35,633 nucleotides of DNA, taken from positions 1 through 35,633 of the forward strand of contig JAIEEY010000455.1 in the NCBI GenBank assembly GCA_029067205.1, given 5' to 3'. Both the position numbers and the translations under genes were made by a program. Source of the stretch: Lachnospiraceae bacterium. GTDB taxonomy: Bacteria > Bacillota > Clostridia > Lachnospirales > Lachnospiraceae. Shown in pieces: positions 23,252-33,700 of this stretch (position 1 is its first letter; every line of letters starts with the position of its first letter). The notes beneath the pieces were generated by a model, which worked only from the letters and a program-made list of their open reading frames with translations, was not told the DNA's origin and searched no databases.

Positions 23252-23280
23252 ATCATACAACTTTTTGACAAATAAGTAAA
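23252..23280 (-). promoter_or_regulatory. Probable purA promoter
   Basis: On the minus strand TTTACT (23275-23280) and TATGAT (23252-23257) are 17 nt apart, just after the purB stop. A small hairpin, GGAACG/CGTTCC, lies at 23193-23208 in the resulting 5' UTR. Confidence 0.5.
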
Positions 23281-23287
23281 GCATATT

Positions 23288-24739
23288 TCAGACATTTATT
23301 TCCGCCTTGATGCCAAGCTCGGACTGATTTGCCTCGAGCACTGGCTTGACCACTTTGTCCAGGAAATTGTCAACCTGTATCGGTGATCTGCCCACATACC
23401 TGGACGGATCCATCGCCGCCTGGAGCTGTTCCAGTGACAGATTGAACTCCGGATCTGCCGCGATCAGCTCCAGCAGATTGTTGTCCTTTCCCTCCACTTT
23501 GACATTCTTTCCTGCTTCCATGGAAAGCGTCCTGATTTTCTCGTGAAGTTCCTGTCTGTTTCCGCCATTTTTCACAGCGTCCATCATGATATTCTCTGTC
23601 GCCATGAACGGAAGCTCTGCCATCAGGTGCTTTGTGATCACTTTGTCATAGACAACAAGCCCATCAACCACATTGAGGCACAGATCAAGAATACCGTCAA
23701 CTGCAAGAAATCCTTCAGGAATCGAAAGCCTCTTATTCGCCGAATCATCAAGTGTCCTCTCGAACCACTGTGTTGCGGAAGTAATTGCAGGATTTAACGC
23801 ATCTATCATCACATATCGGGACAATGATGCAATGCGCTCCGAGCGCATGGGATTTCGCTTATATGCCATCGCAGACGAACCAATCTGGTCTTTCTCAAAG
23901 GGTTCCTCCACCTCTTTCAGATGCTGCAGCAATCTGATGTCATTTGACATCTTGTGCGCGCTTGCCGCAATCCCGGCAAGGATATTCGCCACCCTGGTAT
24001 CTACCTTGCGGGAATACGTCTGTCCTGACACAGCATAGCACTCCTTAAAGCCCATCTTTGCCGCAATCATCGGATCTATCTTGTCAATTGTCTCCTGATC
24101 ACCATTAAACAGTTCCAGGAAACTTGCCTGCGTGCCTGTCGTCCCCTTAGAGCCCAGCAGTTTCAGACTTCCCATCACATACTCCAAATCTTCCAGATCC
24201 ATCAAAAACTCCTGCATCCAGAGAGTAGCACGCTTTCCCACGGTAGTGGGCTGTGCCGGCTGGAAATGCGTAAAGGCAAGCGTTGGCAGACTCTTGTACT
24301 TCTCTGCGAACTTTGCAAGCTCGTCGATTACATTCACAAGCTTTTTGTGCACAAGCTTCAACGCCTCATTCATCACGATAATGTCCGTATTGTCTCCCAC
24401 ATAACAGGAGGTTGCCCCCAGATGAATGATGCCTGCTGCCTTCGGACACTGCTGCCCATAGGCATACACATGACTCATAACGTCGTGGCGGACAAGCTTT
24501 TCGCGCTCCCTTGCAATCTCGTAATTGATATCCTCGGCGTGCGCCTTCAGCTCGTCAATCTGCTCCTGTGAGATGACCGGCTTGCCGTTCTCACTCAGTC
24601 CCAGCTCCATCTCCGTCTCCGCCAAGGCGACCCAGAGCCGTCTCCATGTACGGAACTTCATATCCTGTGAAAAAATGTATTGCATTTCCTTGCTGGCATA
24701 GCGCTCAGAAAGGGGACTAGTGTATCTGTCTGTACTCAT
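23288..24739 (-). CDS. purB: Adenylosuccinate lyase
   Basis: A 483-aa enzyme of the fumarase/aspartase superfamily. It releases fumarate from SAICAR and from adenylosuccinate, serving both the de novo IMP pathway and AMP synthesis. Visible are H86 (RHDVMSH), the catalytic H159 (THFQPAQPTT) and the flexible signature loop SSAMAYKRNPMRSER (288-302). The length is that of the longer, animal-like PurB type rather than the about 430-aa Bacillus type. AAGGAG lies 6 nt before the ATG. It follows purF by 56 nt. Confidence 0.97.
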   Translation of the reverse strand: MSTDRYTSPLSERYASKEMQYIFSQDMKFRTWRRLWVALAETEMELGLSENGKPVISQEQIDELKAHAEDINYEIAREREKLVRHDVMSHVYAYGQQCPKAAGIIHLGATSCYVGDNTDIIVMNEALKLVHKKLVNVIDELAKFAEKYKSLPTLAFTHFQPAQPTTVGKRATLWMQEFLMDLEDLEYVMGSLKLLGSKGTTGTQASFLELFNGDQETIDKIDPMIAAKMGFKECYAVSGQTYSRKVDTRVANILAGIAASAHKMSNDIRLLQHLKEVEEPFEKDQIGSSAMAYKRNPMRSERIASLSRYVMIDALNPAITSATQWFERTLDDSANKRLSIPEGFLAVDGILDLCLNVVDGLVVYDKVITKHLMAELPFMATENIMMDAVKNGGNRQELHEKIRTLSMEAGKNVKVEGKDNNLLELIAADPEFNLSLEQLQAAMDPSRYVGRSPIQVDNFLDKVVKPVLEANQSELGIKAEINV

Positions 24740-24795
24740 ACTCTTCTCCTTATTTCATAATCGAACAGGAAAATCCCTTTTCCCTGTCCGCAAAC

Positions 24796-26244
24796 CTATT
24801 TTTCAAAATCGCCCCGGATATCCTGTGTCGGCGGCTCCATCGGATAATTCCCATCGAAACACCCCGTACAGATACCCAGTCCGTCCACCATACCCTTTAA
24901 CCTGTCTATATTCAGATATCCAAGCGAATCAGCGTCTATGATTTCCCTGATCTCGTCGATCGTCCTGTTATTTGCGATCAGCTGGTCTTTCTCTGGAACA
25001 TCTGTTCCAAAATAACATGGCCACAAAAACGGCGGCGAACTGATGCGTACATGGACTTCCCTTGCCCCTGCCTCCCGGAGCATTCTCACGATCCTGTCCG
25101 AAGTCGTTCCGCGCACGATAGAGTCATCGATCATGATAATACGCTTTCCGTTCACAGCTTCCTTAAGGACATTCAGTTTCACCTTCACACTTGACTCGCG
25201 GCTGCTCTGTTTCGGCTTGATAAATGTTCTTCCCACATAACCATTTTTCACAAAAGCAGTGCCATATGGTATTCCAGACTGCAGCGAATAACCAAGCGCC
25301 GCTGCATTTCCTGACTCGGGCACACCCACGACAAGATCTGCCTCAACTGGCGAATCCATGGCAAGAAAGCGCCCTGCCTGAATACGCGACGCATACACAC
25401 TCACCCCGTCAATATGACTGTCTGGTCTTGCAAAGTAAATGTACTCAAAGATACATCTTGCCTCCTGCTCCTTTGGAAGCGCACGCGACAGATCTGATAT
25501 AATCCCTCCATCAGGAGTAATCGTGACAGTCTCCCCTGGAAGCACATCCCGCACAAACTCTGCACCGATCGTATCGAGCGCGCAAGTCTCTGAAGTGATG
25601 ATATAGCTGTTTTCCCGTTTTCCGATACAAAGGGGTTTGAAACCGTAAGGATCTCTCGCCCCGATCAGTTTTCTCGGACTCATGACCACTAAGGAATAAG
25701 CCCCTTTAATCTTCTGACACGCCCGATTGACAGCTTCCTCAACAGTCTTAGTGTTAAGCCGCTCCCTCGCGATATGGTAAGCAATCACCTCCGAGTCGAT
25801 CGTGGTCTGAAAAATCGCACCTGTGTATTCCAGATCATGCCTGAGCTCCGCCGCATTGATTAGATTTCCATTGTGTGCCAATGCCAGTGTTCCCTTTACA
25901 TAATTTAACACAAGCGGCTGGGCATTTTCCCGCGTGGAAGCGCCCGCAGTCGAATAGCGAACATGTCCTACGCCGATATCCCCTTTCATCGTTTCCAGAT
26001 TGTCCTGCGTAAACACTTCATTCACAAGTCCCATGCCTTTATAGGAAACTACTTTTCCCTTCGGACCACTCGTCTCACTGACTGCGATACCACAGCTTTC
26101 CTGTCCTCTGTGCTGCAGCGCAAAGAGTCCGTAGTAAATCGTGGAAGCGACATCCTGTCCGTCAAAATCATAGATGCCAAAGACGCCGCACTCTTCCTTT
26201 AAACCAGTCTCGTCAAGAGTTCTGTCGATATCTTCATTATACAT
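24796..26244 (-). CDS. purF: Amidophosphoribosyltransferase
   Basis: A 482-aa enzyme that commits PRPP and glutamine to purine synthesis. A propeptide of 18 residues precedes the nucleophile C19 (ECGVFGIYD). The PRPP loop is IMIDDSIVRGTTS (370-382). Four cysteines expected to hold the 4Fe-4S cluster of Bacillus-type PurF are present at C264, C410, C459 and C462. The ribosome site is weak and distant (AGGGG 13 nt before the ATG). It starts 31 nt after the purC stop. Confidence 0.97.
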   Translation of the reverse strand: MYNEDIDRTLDETGLKEECGVFGIYDFDGQDVASTIYYGLFALQHRGQESCGIAVSETSGPKGKVVSYKGMGLVNEVFTQDNLETMKGDIGVGHVRYSTAGASTRENAQPLVLNYVKGTLALAHNGNLINAAELRHDLEYTGAIFQTTIDSEVIAYHIARERLNTKTVEEAVNRACQKIKGAYSLVVMSPRKLIGARDPYGFKPLCIGKRENSYIITSETCALDTIGAEFVRDVLPGETVTITPDGGIISDLSRALPKEQEARCIFEYIYFARPDSHIDGVSVYASRIQAGRFLAMDSPVEADLVVGVPESGNAAALGYSLQSGIPYGTAFVKNGYVGRTFIKPKQSSRESSVKVKLNVLKEAVNGKRIIMIDDSIVRGTTSDRIVRMLREAGAREVHVRISSPPFLWPCYFGTDVPEKDQLIANNRTIDEIREIIDADSLGYLNIDRLKGMVDGLGICTGCFDGNYPMEPPTQDIRGDFEK

Positions 26245-26275
26245 AAATTATCTTATACCCCTCGATCATTCGTGC

Positions 26276-27148
26276 CTAAACAAATTCTTTCCCTGTGAGC
26301 AGTGTGAATGCTTCCTTGTATTTGTCAACCGTCCTGGTGACAACTTCATCTGGCAGCAGATTATCATTGGCAGGATTTGCCTTGAGCCAGTCCCGCACAA
26401 ACTGCTTGTCAAAAGAAGGCTGTCCCTTGCCTGCCTCATATCCTTCCAACGGCCAGAAACGCGAGCTGTCCGGTGTGAGCATCTCATCGCCGAGCACCAC
26501 ATTTCCATTCTCATCAAGACCAAACTCAAACTTAGTATCCGCGATAATGATCCCCTTGCTCAGTGCATATGCTGCGCACTTATTATAAAGGGCAATCGTA
26601 GCTTCCTTGATCTTTGTGGCATACTCCTTACCCTTTCCAGGGAACTTCTGTTCAAGTACTTCGATGCTTCTCTCAAAGGAGATATTCTCGTCATGCAGTC
26701 CGATCTCCGCCTTAGTGCTTGGTGTATAGATCGGCTCAGGAAGTTTTTCTGACTCTTTCAGACCTTCGGGAAGCCTGATGCCGCACACTGTCCCATTTTC
26801 CTTGTAGCTTGCCCAACCGCTTCCTGTGATGTAACCACGCACGATGCACTCAATCGGAAGCATCTCAAGTTTGCGGCACATCATACTGTTGCCATCAAAT
26901 CTGTCATTCTGGAAAAATTCAGGCATATCCTTTACATCCACGGAGATCATATGGTTTGGCACAACGTCCTTTGTAAAATCAAACCAAAACTTTGACATCT
27001 GCGTGAGTATCGCGCCCTTCTTCGTAATCTGGTTCTTTAAAATCACATCAAAAGCGGAGATTCTGTCTGTTGCCACGATGATCAGACTGTCCCCGTTGTC
27101 ATATACTTCACGTACCTTACCCTCTTTGATTGGTGCAAATTCCTGCAT
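26276..27148 (-). CDS. purC: SAICAR synthetase
   Basis: A 290-aa phosphoribosylaminoimidazole-succinocarboxamide synthase, which adds aspartate to CAIR with ATP. Typical features are KEGKVREVYD near the N-terminus, ATDRISAFDV, IECIVRGYITGSGWASY and IADTKFEFG. The length is nearer the longer fungal-like PurC form than the about 240-aa Bacillus form. AGGAGG lies 7 nt before the ATG. Only 84 nt separate it from the coiled-coil gene upstream, with no purine riboswitch and no clear promoter, so it may be read from the unknown cluster's transcript. Confidence 0.97.
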   Translation of the reverse strand: MQEFAPIKEGKVREVYDNGDSLIIVATDRISAFDVILKNQITKKGAILTQMSKFWFDFTKDVVPNHMISVDVKDMPEFFQNDRFDGNSMMCRKLEMLPIECIVRGYITGSGWASYKENGTVCGIRLPEGLKESEKLPEPIYTPSTKAEIGLHDENISFERSIEVLEQKFPGKGKEYATKIKEATIALYNKCAAYALSKGIIIADTKFEFGLDENGNVVLGDEMLTPDSSRFWPLEGYEAGKGQPSFDKQFVRDWLKANPANDNLLPDEVVTRTVDKYKEAFTLLTGKEFV

Positions 27149-27232
27149 TTTTCTTCCTCCTCATTGCATAGTTTATATTATTTGGGCCGCAAAGCAGCGC
27201 TTTCCCTTTGTGTAACACCTGCTTCCGTCTGT

Positions 27233-28420
27233 TTAAGCAAGCGCTTTCTCATAATCGGACACTAAGTCCAGTATTCTCTCTGCATATTCCGGATATTTTG
27301 CCATGATATCCTTGACCTCGTCCTGCGCCTCCTGCGCAGCCTTGGCGTTGTACTCCATCTGCTTTCTGAGCTTCTGCCGTCTGATGATGAGCCCATGTCT
27401 GATCTCCACCATTTCCTTGCTGTCGATCAGCGCCGCTGCCTGATGAAGCCAAACGTTCGGATCTGCAATATTGCAGTTGCGTAGAAGTTTGATCAGAGCT
27501 GCCTCGTTGAAATCCATATCCTGTTCCATCTGCTTCTCCTGCTCGCGATGGATATTCTCCTCGAGGTACTTGTCCCAAAGTTTCTTGAGTTCATTAGAGC
27601 TGTTGACATCGTATTTCACATACAGATATTCCAGCAGATTCGTGTTGTTCACATAGCGGATCTTCACAGTATTGTGCAATAAGACAAGCTTATTAATGCC
27701 TTTCTCAACCTTTACGAGTTCTCTCTGCGACTCATGAAATTTTACATACACAAAAGCAAGTGTCGATGCCGCGATCAGCACAGCAATCGCATATCCAAGA
27801 GAGACATCGAGATTCCACGCAGAGCCTATGATCGTGAGCATTAATATCAGAAGCAGCATGGAACCGACACACATGATCGTAATGCCTTTCATGTTGCCCA
27901 TCGCATTCTGAAGCTCATTCTTTCTATAATAATAGGCATGCCGCTCGCCATCAAGTCGCCCCATATCCTTTTTTACAAGTATCTGATAATCTTCTGCTTC
28001 CTTTAATTTCTTGTATCCTTCGGGCATATACTGCTCGATCCGTTCCATGCGAAGATAATCCTCTGGCTTCATGATACGGCGCTTTTTGTCAAGTTTCTCC
28101 CTGCTGTTCTCCAATTCAAGAATTTTTGAAGCGTATGTTTTTAACTGTTCCTTGACTTCATCGGGCTGCGCCTCGATTTCCTCCATATCCGTCAGATAGG
28201 AAGTCACTAAGTTATACTCCCCTCCAAGTGTGTCCAGTTCCTTGGATGCCTCTGTTATCTGCTCCATACATGCCTTGACATAATGCTCACGCTGTATCTT
28301 GTCATGCATGTCAATATTGTCGCGCTTTAGGCTCTCCTCCTCCCAGTCAGGTCTGTATACATTTTCTCCGTCGTCCGTCTGCCGATTAAAAAATCCCTTA
28401 ATCTTTCCTAATAATCCCAT
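27233..28420 (-). CDS. Membrane coiled-coil protein of the four-gene cluster
   Basis: A 395-aa protein of no recognised family. A charged, mostly helical N-terminal half with coiled-coil character (about residues 20-165) leads to two adjacent hydrophobic segments (about 180-200 and 207-227), then a second long helical, Glu/Lys/Gln-rich half (about 230-395). The two halves therefore probably lie on the same, cytosolic, side of the membrane. It starts 18 nt after the TPR gene and is the last gene of the cluster; purC follows. It is the only member with membrane anchors, so it may dock the others. Confidence 0.8.
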   Translation of the reverse strand: MGLLGKIKGFFNRQTDDGENVYRPDWEEESLKRDNIDMHDKIQREHYVKACMEQITEASKELDTLGGEYNLVTSYLTDMEEIEAQPDEVKEQLKTYASKILELENSREKLDKKRRIMKPEDYLRMERIEQYMPEGYKKLKEAEDYQILVKKDMGRLDGERHAYYYRKNELQNAMGNMKGITIMCVGSMLLLILMLTIIGSAWNLDVSLGYAIAVLIAASTLAFVYVKFHESQRELVKVEKGINKLVLLHNTVKIRYVNNTNLLEYLYVKYDVNSSNELKKLWDKYLEENIHREQEKQMEQDMDFNEAALIKLLRNCNIADPNVWLHQAAALIDSKEMVEIRHGLIIRRQKLRKQMEYNAKAAQEAQDEVKDIMAKYPEYAERILDLVSDYEKALA

Positions 28421-28438
28421 ACTTTAACCCCTTTCACC

Positions 28439-29272
28439 CTAATTCTTAGTCTGACGCTTGTAATCCTTCTTGAGCTGTCTTATGAGTGTCTGCGACTGCT
28501 GGCGGTACATTTCCATCTGTCCGCTTTCTTTGAGCTCTGCCAATTCTGTCACCAACTTTCTCTCCCTCGAAGCAAGCCATTTCTCATCTGTCTGTGCACA
28601 CATCTGTTCTACTTGCAGAAAATCCTCCTCCCAATTTGGATTCTCCCGCTTGAACGCACCATATGCATAGTCTGTGAGTGCCTTTTTGTTTGCAAGAATA
28701 TAAGCGCACCTTGTCTGTCTGTCAGGGTGCAGAAGATACGCTTCATAATACAAATCTGCGGCCTGTTTATATGCAAAATCCATGGCGTAAATCGATGCCA
28801 TATTATAATATAGAAGTGCTCTTCCTGCACTGTCCCTTGAGGGAATATATTCCACAAGCTCACTGTAAATAGCAAGTGCCTGACGGAATCTCCCCTGCTG
28901 GTATAGATACTCTGCCCGTTTCTTGTATTTCTCGGTGATCGTAAGACTTGATTGTTCTTTTAATATGCGGTCTATTTGCTTGACAGTACTGCTGTCATAC
29001 ATGCCTGTCCGCTCAAAGATCGTTGAGACAAAAGCGGCGACCGACACACGCTTTCTGACATACACATCAAGTTCGTCCGCAAGTTCTGTAAGTCCACACT
29101 CGTGGCGAATCCAGTTTACCAGATCTGCCGAGACAATCGAGTCATCCAGGAGATGTACCCTTTCCATAAAATAATAACATAACTCCTCTACAGAATACAA
29201 TGAAATGTCAGAAAATTTTATATAAAATGGATTTTTCGCGTAATTTCCTATACATAAACATACATTATTCAT
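28439..29272 (-). CDS. TPR-repeat protein of the four-gene cluster
   Basis: A 277-aa soluble protein. An N-terminal helical domain (1-110, NPFYIKFSDISLYSVEEL...) is followed by TPR-like helices at about residues 113-205 (YLYQQGRFRQALAIYSELVE, ALLYYNMASIYAMDFAYKQA, ADLYYEAYLLHPD). A Lys/Arg-rich helical tail ends the protein. It probably mediates protein contacts. GAGG lies 8 nt before the ATG. A perfect 11-bp hairpin precedes it in a 69-nt gap after the Hsp70-like gene. Confidence 0.82.
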   Translation of the reverse strand: MNNVCLCIGNYAKNPFYIKFSDISLYSVEELCYYFMERVHLLDDSIVSADLVNWIRHECGLTELADELDVYVRKRVSVAAFVSTIFERTGMYDSSTVKQIDRILKEQSSLTITEKYKKRAEYLYQQGRFRQALAIYSELVEYIPSRDSAGRALLYYNMASIYAMDFAYKQAADLYYEAYLLHPDRQTRCAYILANKKALTDYAYGAFKRENPNWEEDFLQVEQMCAQTDEKWLASRERKLVTELAELKESGQMEMYRQQSQTLIRQLKKDYKRQTKN

Positions 29273-29302
29273 TTACATAACCTCTAAACTCTGTCCCATG
29301 CT

Positions 29303-29330
29303 CTGTCATGAAAGAACCTTTTCATGACAG
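29303..29330. other. Perfect hairpin inside the four-gene cluster
   Basis: CTGTCATGAAA (29303-29313) and TTTCATGACAG (29320-29330) form an 11-bp stem with a 6-nt loop between the Hsp70-like and TPR genes. No U-tract follows in the direction of the genes, so it is more likely a processing or stability element than a full terminator. Confidence 0.65.
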
Positions 29331-29341
29331 AACCCTGTTTT

Positions 29342-30676
29342 TTATGTAATCGCCTCGAGTGGAAGACATTCCTTCCAAATCTGACCCGTAGACGGAAAAA
29401 ACTCCCCGAACCCCTTATCTGTGATCTCAATCTGTACTGCATTGGCATCTTCCATATAAAACCGAAGTTCCACGCGGTTTGTCTTATTGCCCCGCACCTT
29501 CAGTCCTTCGAGAGAGATCCTCGCCACCCGCGTCTTTCTTCCATCCACTGGAGATATATTGAGCGTAATCGTGTTGTTTTTTATGAGCATCACATCAAAG
29601 GTATTCTGCGCCTCATACCAGTTCGTACCTGCGTCAAGAATCGGATAGTACACCTCCGCCTGCCCCCTGTCACAGGTCATGCCGATATTGGCGCGAAGTT
29701 TATCCTCTGATAAATACACATAGGACGTAGACAAAGTCGAGGGATATACACGCTCCCGCGCGCCATAACAGGCTCCTTTGCTGAACAGATTGTTTCCCTG
29801 AAACACACGCCTTCCCCGGCACATGTACTTCAACGACTCCCGGCACCAGTCCTTCGAAAAGGAATCGCCCAATAGAAAAACGGACGTGATGACTCTCTGG
29901 TCACAGTTTTTCCGCACAATCTCAAGCAGCGCTGAATCAAGCTGCTTGAAAAACGCACCTTTGGTGGTCTCATTTTTATCTGACAGATCAGGTATTTTCA
30001 TCTGTGGATACTGCACGGTGTCTATGAAACATGCTATTGGGTTTGTCTTCCTGTTCATAGAGAGAAGATAGCTTTTGATGCCATCATTCTTATAATCATA
30101 CAAAAGCACATCGTGTATCCACATTTCCTGCGGTTGGTGAATGATATACTGGAAAAAACAGTCCTCATGACTCAGAAAATAGACTTCCATTTTCCGCTGA
30201 CCGATATGCTTTGATATATTTCTGAGCATTTCCATAATATCTGTATTGGTATCCTTCATCGTAAATGCTACTGCCGCAATATCTTCCGATACGATATATG
30301 CATACAGAATTGCAAGTGCTTTTTTTACAAATATCTCGAGCAGATACTCCGCAGACAAGGAATCCGCACCAACTTTGACACTGACATTGTTTTTTGCGAT
30401 CCGCAGCAGATCCTCTACAAGTACTCCCTGTCCTTCTTTTGCCGCTTTTAGAGCTTCCTTGCCGATCAGCCATGCAGACTCTCCCTCAACATCGTTTTTC
30501 CTGCACAGAAGTGTTGGGATATTGTACTGCTCCTCCCCCATCACCAGACTGACTGTATCGGGCATGCTCTGATTCTGCCTGCAGTAGCTGATCTGTGAAT
30601 AATCATTTCCAAAGTCAAAACCGACTACCACTTTATTCTTTTTTGTTATTTCGTCTAATGCCCTATCGATCAACAT
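29342..30676 (-). CDS. Hsp70/actin-like protein (DUF5716-like)
   Basis: A 444-aa protein with an Hsp70-type nucleotide-binding fold. Phosphate motif 1 is VGFDFGNDYSQIS (18-30), phosphate motif 2 is at 191-199 (LLYDYKNDG, where Hsp70 has DLGGG), and an adenosine motif is at 265-306 (SVFLLGDSFS...GACYGA). A C-terminal beta-rich domain (about 310-444, NTITLNISPVDGR) stands where Hsp70 has its substrate-binding beta domain. Motif 2 has lost two glycines, so hydrolysis is uncertain. I associate it with DUF5716-like families. GAGGGG lies 8 nt before the ATG. It follows the 1208-aa gene by 30 nt. Confidence 0.8.
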   Translation of the reverse strand: MLIDRALDEITKKNKVVVGFDFGNDYSQISYCRQNQSMPDTVSLVMGEEQYNIPTLLCRKNDVEGESAWLIGKEALKAAKEGQGVLVEDLLRIAKNNVSVKVGADSLSAEYLLEIFVKKALAILYAYIVSEDIAAVAFTMKDTNTDIMEMLRNISKHIGQRKMEVYFLSHEDCFFQYIIHQPQEMWIHDVLLYDYKNDGIKSYLLSMNRKTNPIACFIDTVQYPQMKIPDLSDKNETTKGAFFKQLDSALLEIVRKNCDQRVITSVFLLGDSFSKDWCRESLKYMCRGRRVFQGNNLFSKGACYGARERVYPSTLSTSYVYLSEDKLRANIGMTCDRGQAEVYYPILDAGTNWYEAQNTFDVMLIKNNTITLNISPVDGRKTRVARISLEGLKVRGNKTNRVELRFYMEDANAVQIEITDKGFGEFFPSTGQIWKECLPLEAIT

Positions 30677-30706
30677 TTTCCTTACCCCTCTTTCAGGGAG
30701 TCAGTA

Positions 30707-33700
30707 TTACAATACTTTAAACAGCTCCCTTACACAGAAATCCCGATATACATAGTCTTCTGTCAGCTGTTGTGCCGTCACCTCGTCATGAAGGCTGATG
30801 CTTAACAGGATATCATTCAATATATTAAACCTGTCATCTGCATCATATTGATGATTCCCTGATACAGATGCTTCTGACCTGCCAGACAATGTACTGCTCT
30901 GCGTCACGCGCTCCTGCATGATCTCCCCATTTACCAGACTGCTTTCCGTAACATAATACTGTATTGTTTCCCCGTGAAAGAGCTGGAACATGCTCACATG
31001 GATTCCCTCATACATTTCCTTCATTTCCCTGATTTCATAACACTCGTAATCTATATTTCCCGCTGTGTGCTCTTCCTGTTTATCATGATCGTCATCTAAA
31101 GAACCGTCATCAAACGCATAATGCAGATATACTTGTGTATGCGGCTGCGTCCTGTATTCGACAAACACACTGTTTTTGATATAATGCAGTTCTGGAACCA
31201 AATCCACAAGATTTGCATAGAAAGGAAAGTACACATCATCATTCAGAAGCTCCTGAATGATCTGTCTGACAGCATCTTCCGGCACTTCCGTGCTATTATG
31301 CATGTTTTCTGCCCAAAATTTTAAGAGGGCAAGCTCACATACTCTGTCTGTCAGCTCTCCCTGTGCATATTTGTGATACAACATATCAAAAATTTCCGGA
31401 CACAGAATCGCCTCATAGACAAAATACTCATAGGACATACCCATCAGAAGCCTGTTCACCAGCTCCCTGTCATGCGCTTCACACTGCGCATATGCAGTTA
31501 GCAGACGATCCTTATCAGGAATCGTAACACCTGTATATTCGATCTGCCTCAGGATTCGCTCCATGATCAATTTCGCATCAAGCTCCAAATCAACCGCAGA
31601 TTTCCACAATTTTCTGAGTTCTGATGACTTTCCGTCATAATTCATCATCAAATAACGCAGGATATTTTCATCGTATTTCATATGCTTGTAAATATAATGC
31701 GCCACATTTACAAGAAATTCATCATACTCGTAATCCTTGTTCACAATCCTCTTGCTGACAAGTCTTGCTACTGCCTTTGGCTCTACATCTGCCACGCCAT
31801 ACGACCGCAGCCAGTAATACGCCTTGTCAAACATTCCTCTCGAGATCAGATACTTGATAAATTCTGCACGCTCAGCAGCCTCCATCTCATCCGCCTCAGT
31901 ATCTTCCAGAAAGGCATCGAGCTCACCGATCATATCATTGTCATAGTAAAACCGAAGAAGCTTTGTACGGATTTCTTTCTTAAAACTCTCTACCACCTGC
32001 GGTGACTCTGCAAGGTTTTTATAGCGCTTTACATTGTCATGTGAAATCGTTATGTAATTCTTATCCACCTCACACAGATAGATGTCAAACCTAAGCCGCC
32101 CCTGCATATAACCGCTGATATAGCTCAGCTGCTTTTTGGGCTCCATGAGCCGCTTATTTTCATAACAAATACTCTTCGTAAACCGGTTTCCGTTCTCATC
32201 CTGCAGAAAAAGCTTGTACTCACTGCCGTAAATCGGTATCATACAGACACAGTTCACTACCGGATAAGAACTCTCCCCATTCACTTTCTCATGGATAACA
32301 ACAATACTTTTTACTTTCGGATTATCCACATAGATACGGTGCATGAAAAGCAGCGGTGTAAAAGCATATACAGTATCATCCATGATCATCTGCGGCGCCA
32401 GCATATTTTTGTATAGATATGCAAGGTTTTCATTGATATGCCCCAGCTTGATCTGGTCCACCACAAAACGCTCTATCGCAATGCGGTAGCTCTGTTCCAG
32501 ATCTGGGTACTTGTCCCTGTTCCTGATGATATATGCATACAAAAAAGCATTTAATTCATAATCCAGACTGCTCTGATATGCAAAATACATCAAAACCATC
32601 TTCGGAATCTCGATGCCTTCCTTGATATCTCCATACTTGTCAAGCTCAAGTGACATCATATAATACTCATACAGTCCTGTTACCCTCACGGAATGCTCCA
32701 CCCCAAGTGAATACCAAGGATAGTAATCTGTCCCTTTCTTATCACCCAGTATCAGAACATGGCAGATCGATGCCACTGTCTGCGGCGATTTGTAGGTACA
32801 GTATATCTCGCCCAATATTCTGAGCAGCAGAGCCGAATACTCCTGCTTGCGGGCAGCAAGATACTGCAGCTGCTCTATTAACTCTGGACGGAGCATCTTG
32901 CGTCTGGCTCCATGCCACAAAACATTTTCCTCAAACCTCTCTAGCTTTAACAGGAAAGTCGGATTGTCCTGCAGCAATAAAATTGCCTCACACAGCAGCA
33001 GCGGACTTGTACAGCCATTCTCAAACATTTCTTCCATAAACTGCCAGCGAAGCTCCCTGCTGCGCTGGAGATCTTCATTTAACTGCAGGACAAACCAGCC
33101 AAGTCTCCACTCCACCGGATTGTTGGCATAAATCGTCTCGATCTCATCACTGACATCCTTGACATAATCTTCCGCACAGTTGATCAGAGTTGTCAGATAC
33201 AGATAATAACAGTTCTGGAAAATATTACTTGGTTCCTTTGACAGTCTTTGCTCGAGCATGTCCAGATACCACTTCGCCTCATTGAAACGCTCCTTTGTGA
33301 TCAACAGCTGTACTCTGTACAGATTAAAGAGAATACTGTCTTCATCCAACTCAAGAAAAACCTTCAGTTCTTTTTCAAACTTACTAATCCATTGAGTCAT
33401 TGTCAGACGATTCAGTCTCATGTCAACATAACCGTTTGCCAAATTACATAACGCCTGTCTTTGTTTCTTGTTGTCCGTTCGTTTCTCTGGCTCCTCCTCT
33501 ATCAATATATCAAACGGAATCGTATACTCGTTACACGCATCAGAGAAAACAACTGCCCCACTGTTCACGCCATCATGCAGTTTTGAGGCATCGATATAAA
33601 TATTAAAATCACATTTGTTATTAATAAAATCCTCACTGTTCAAAAGCTGCCTGTCTGTGCTGATAAAGTCCCCGTTAACCCAAATATGGACACAGCTATA

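Noticed and set aside
27149-27232. Guanine riboswitch or PurR-type leader before purC
   Set aside because: The gap is only 84 nt and shows no purine aptamer core or convincing promoter.
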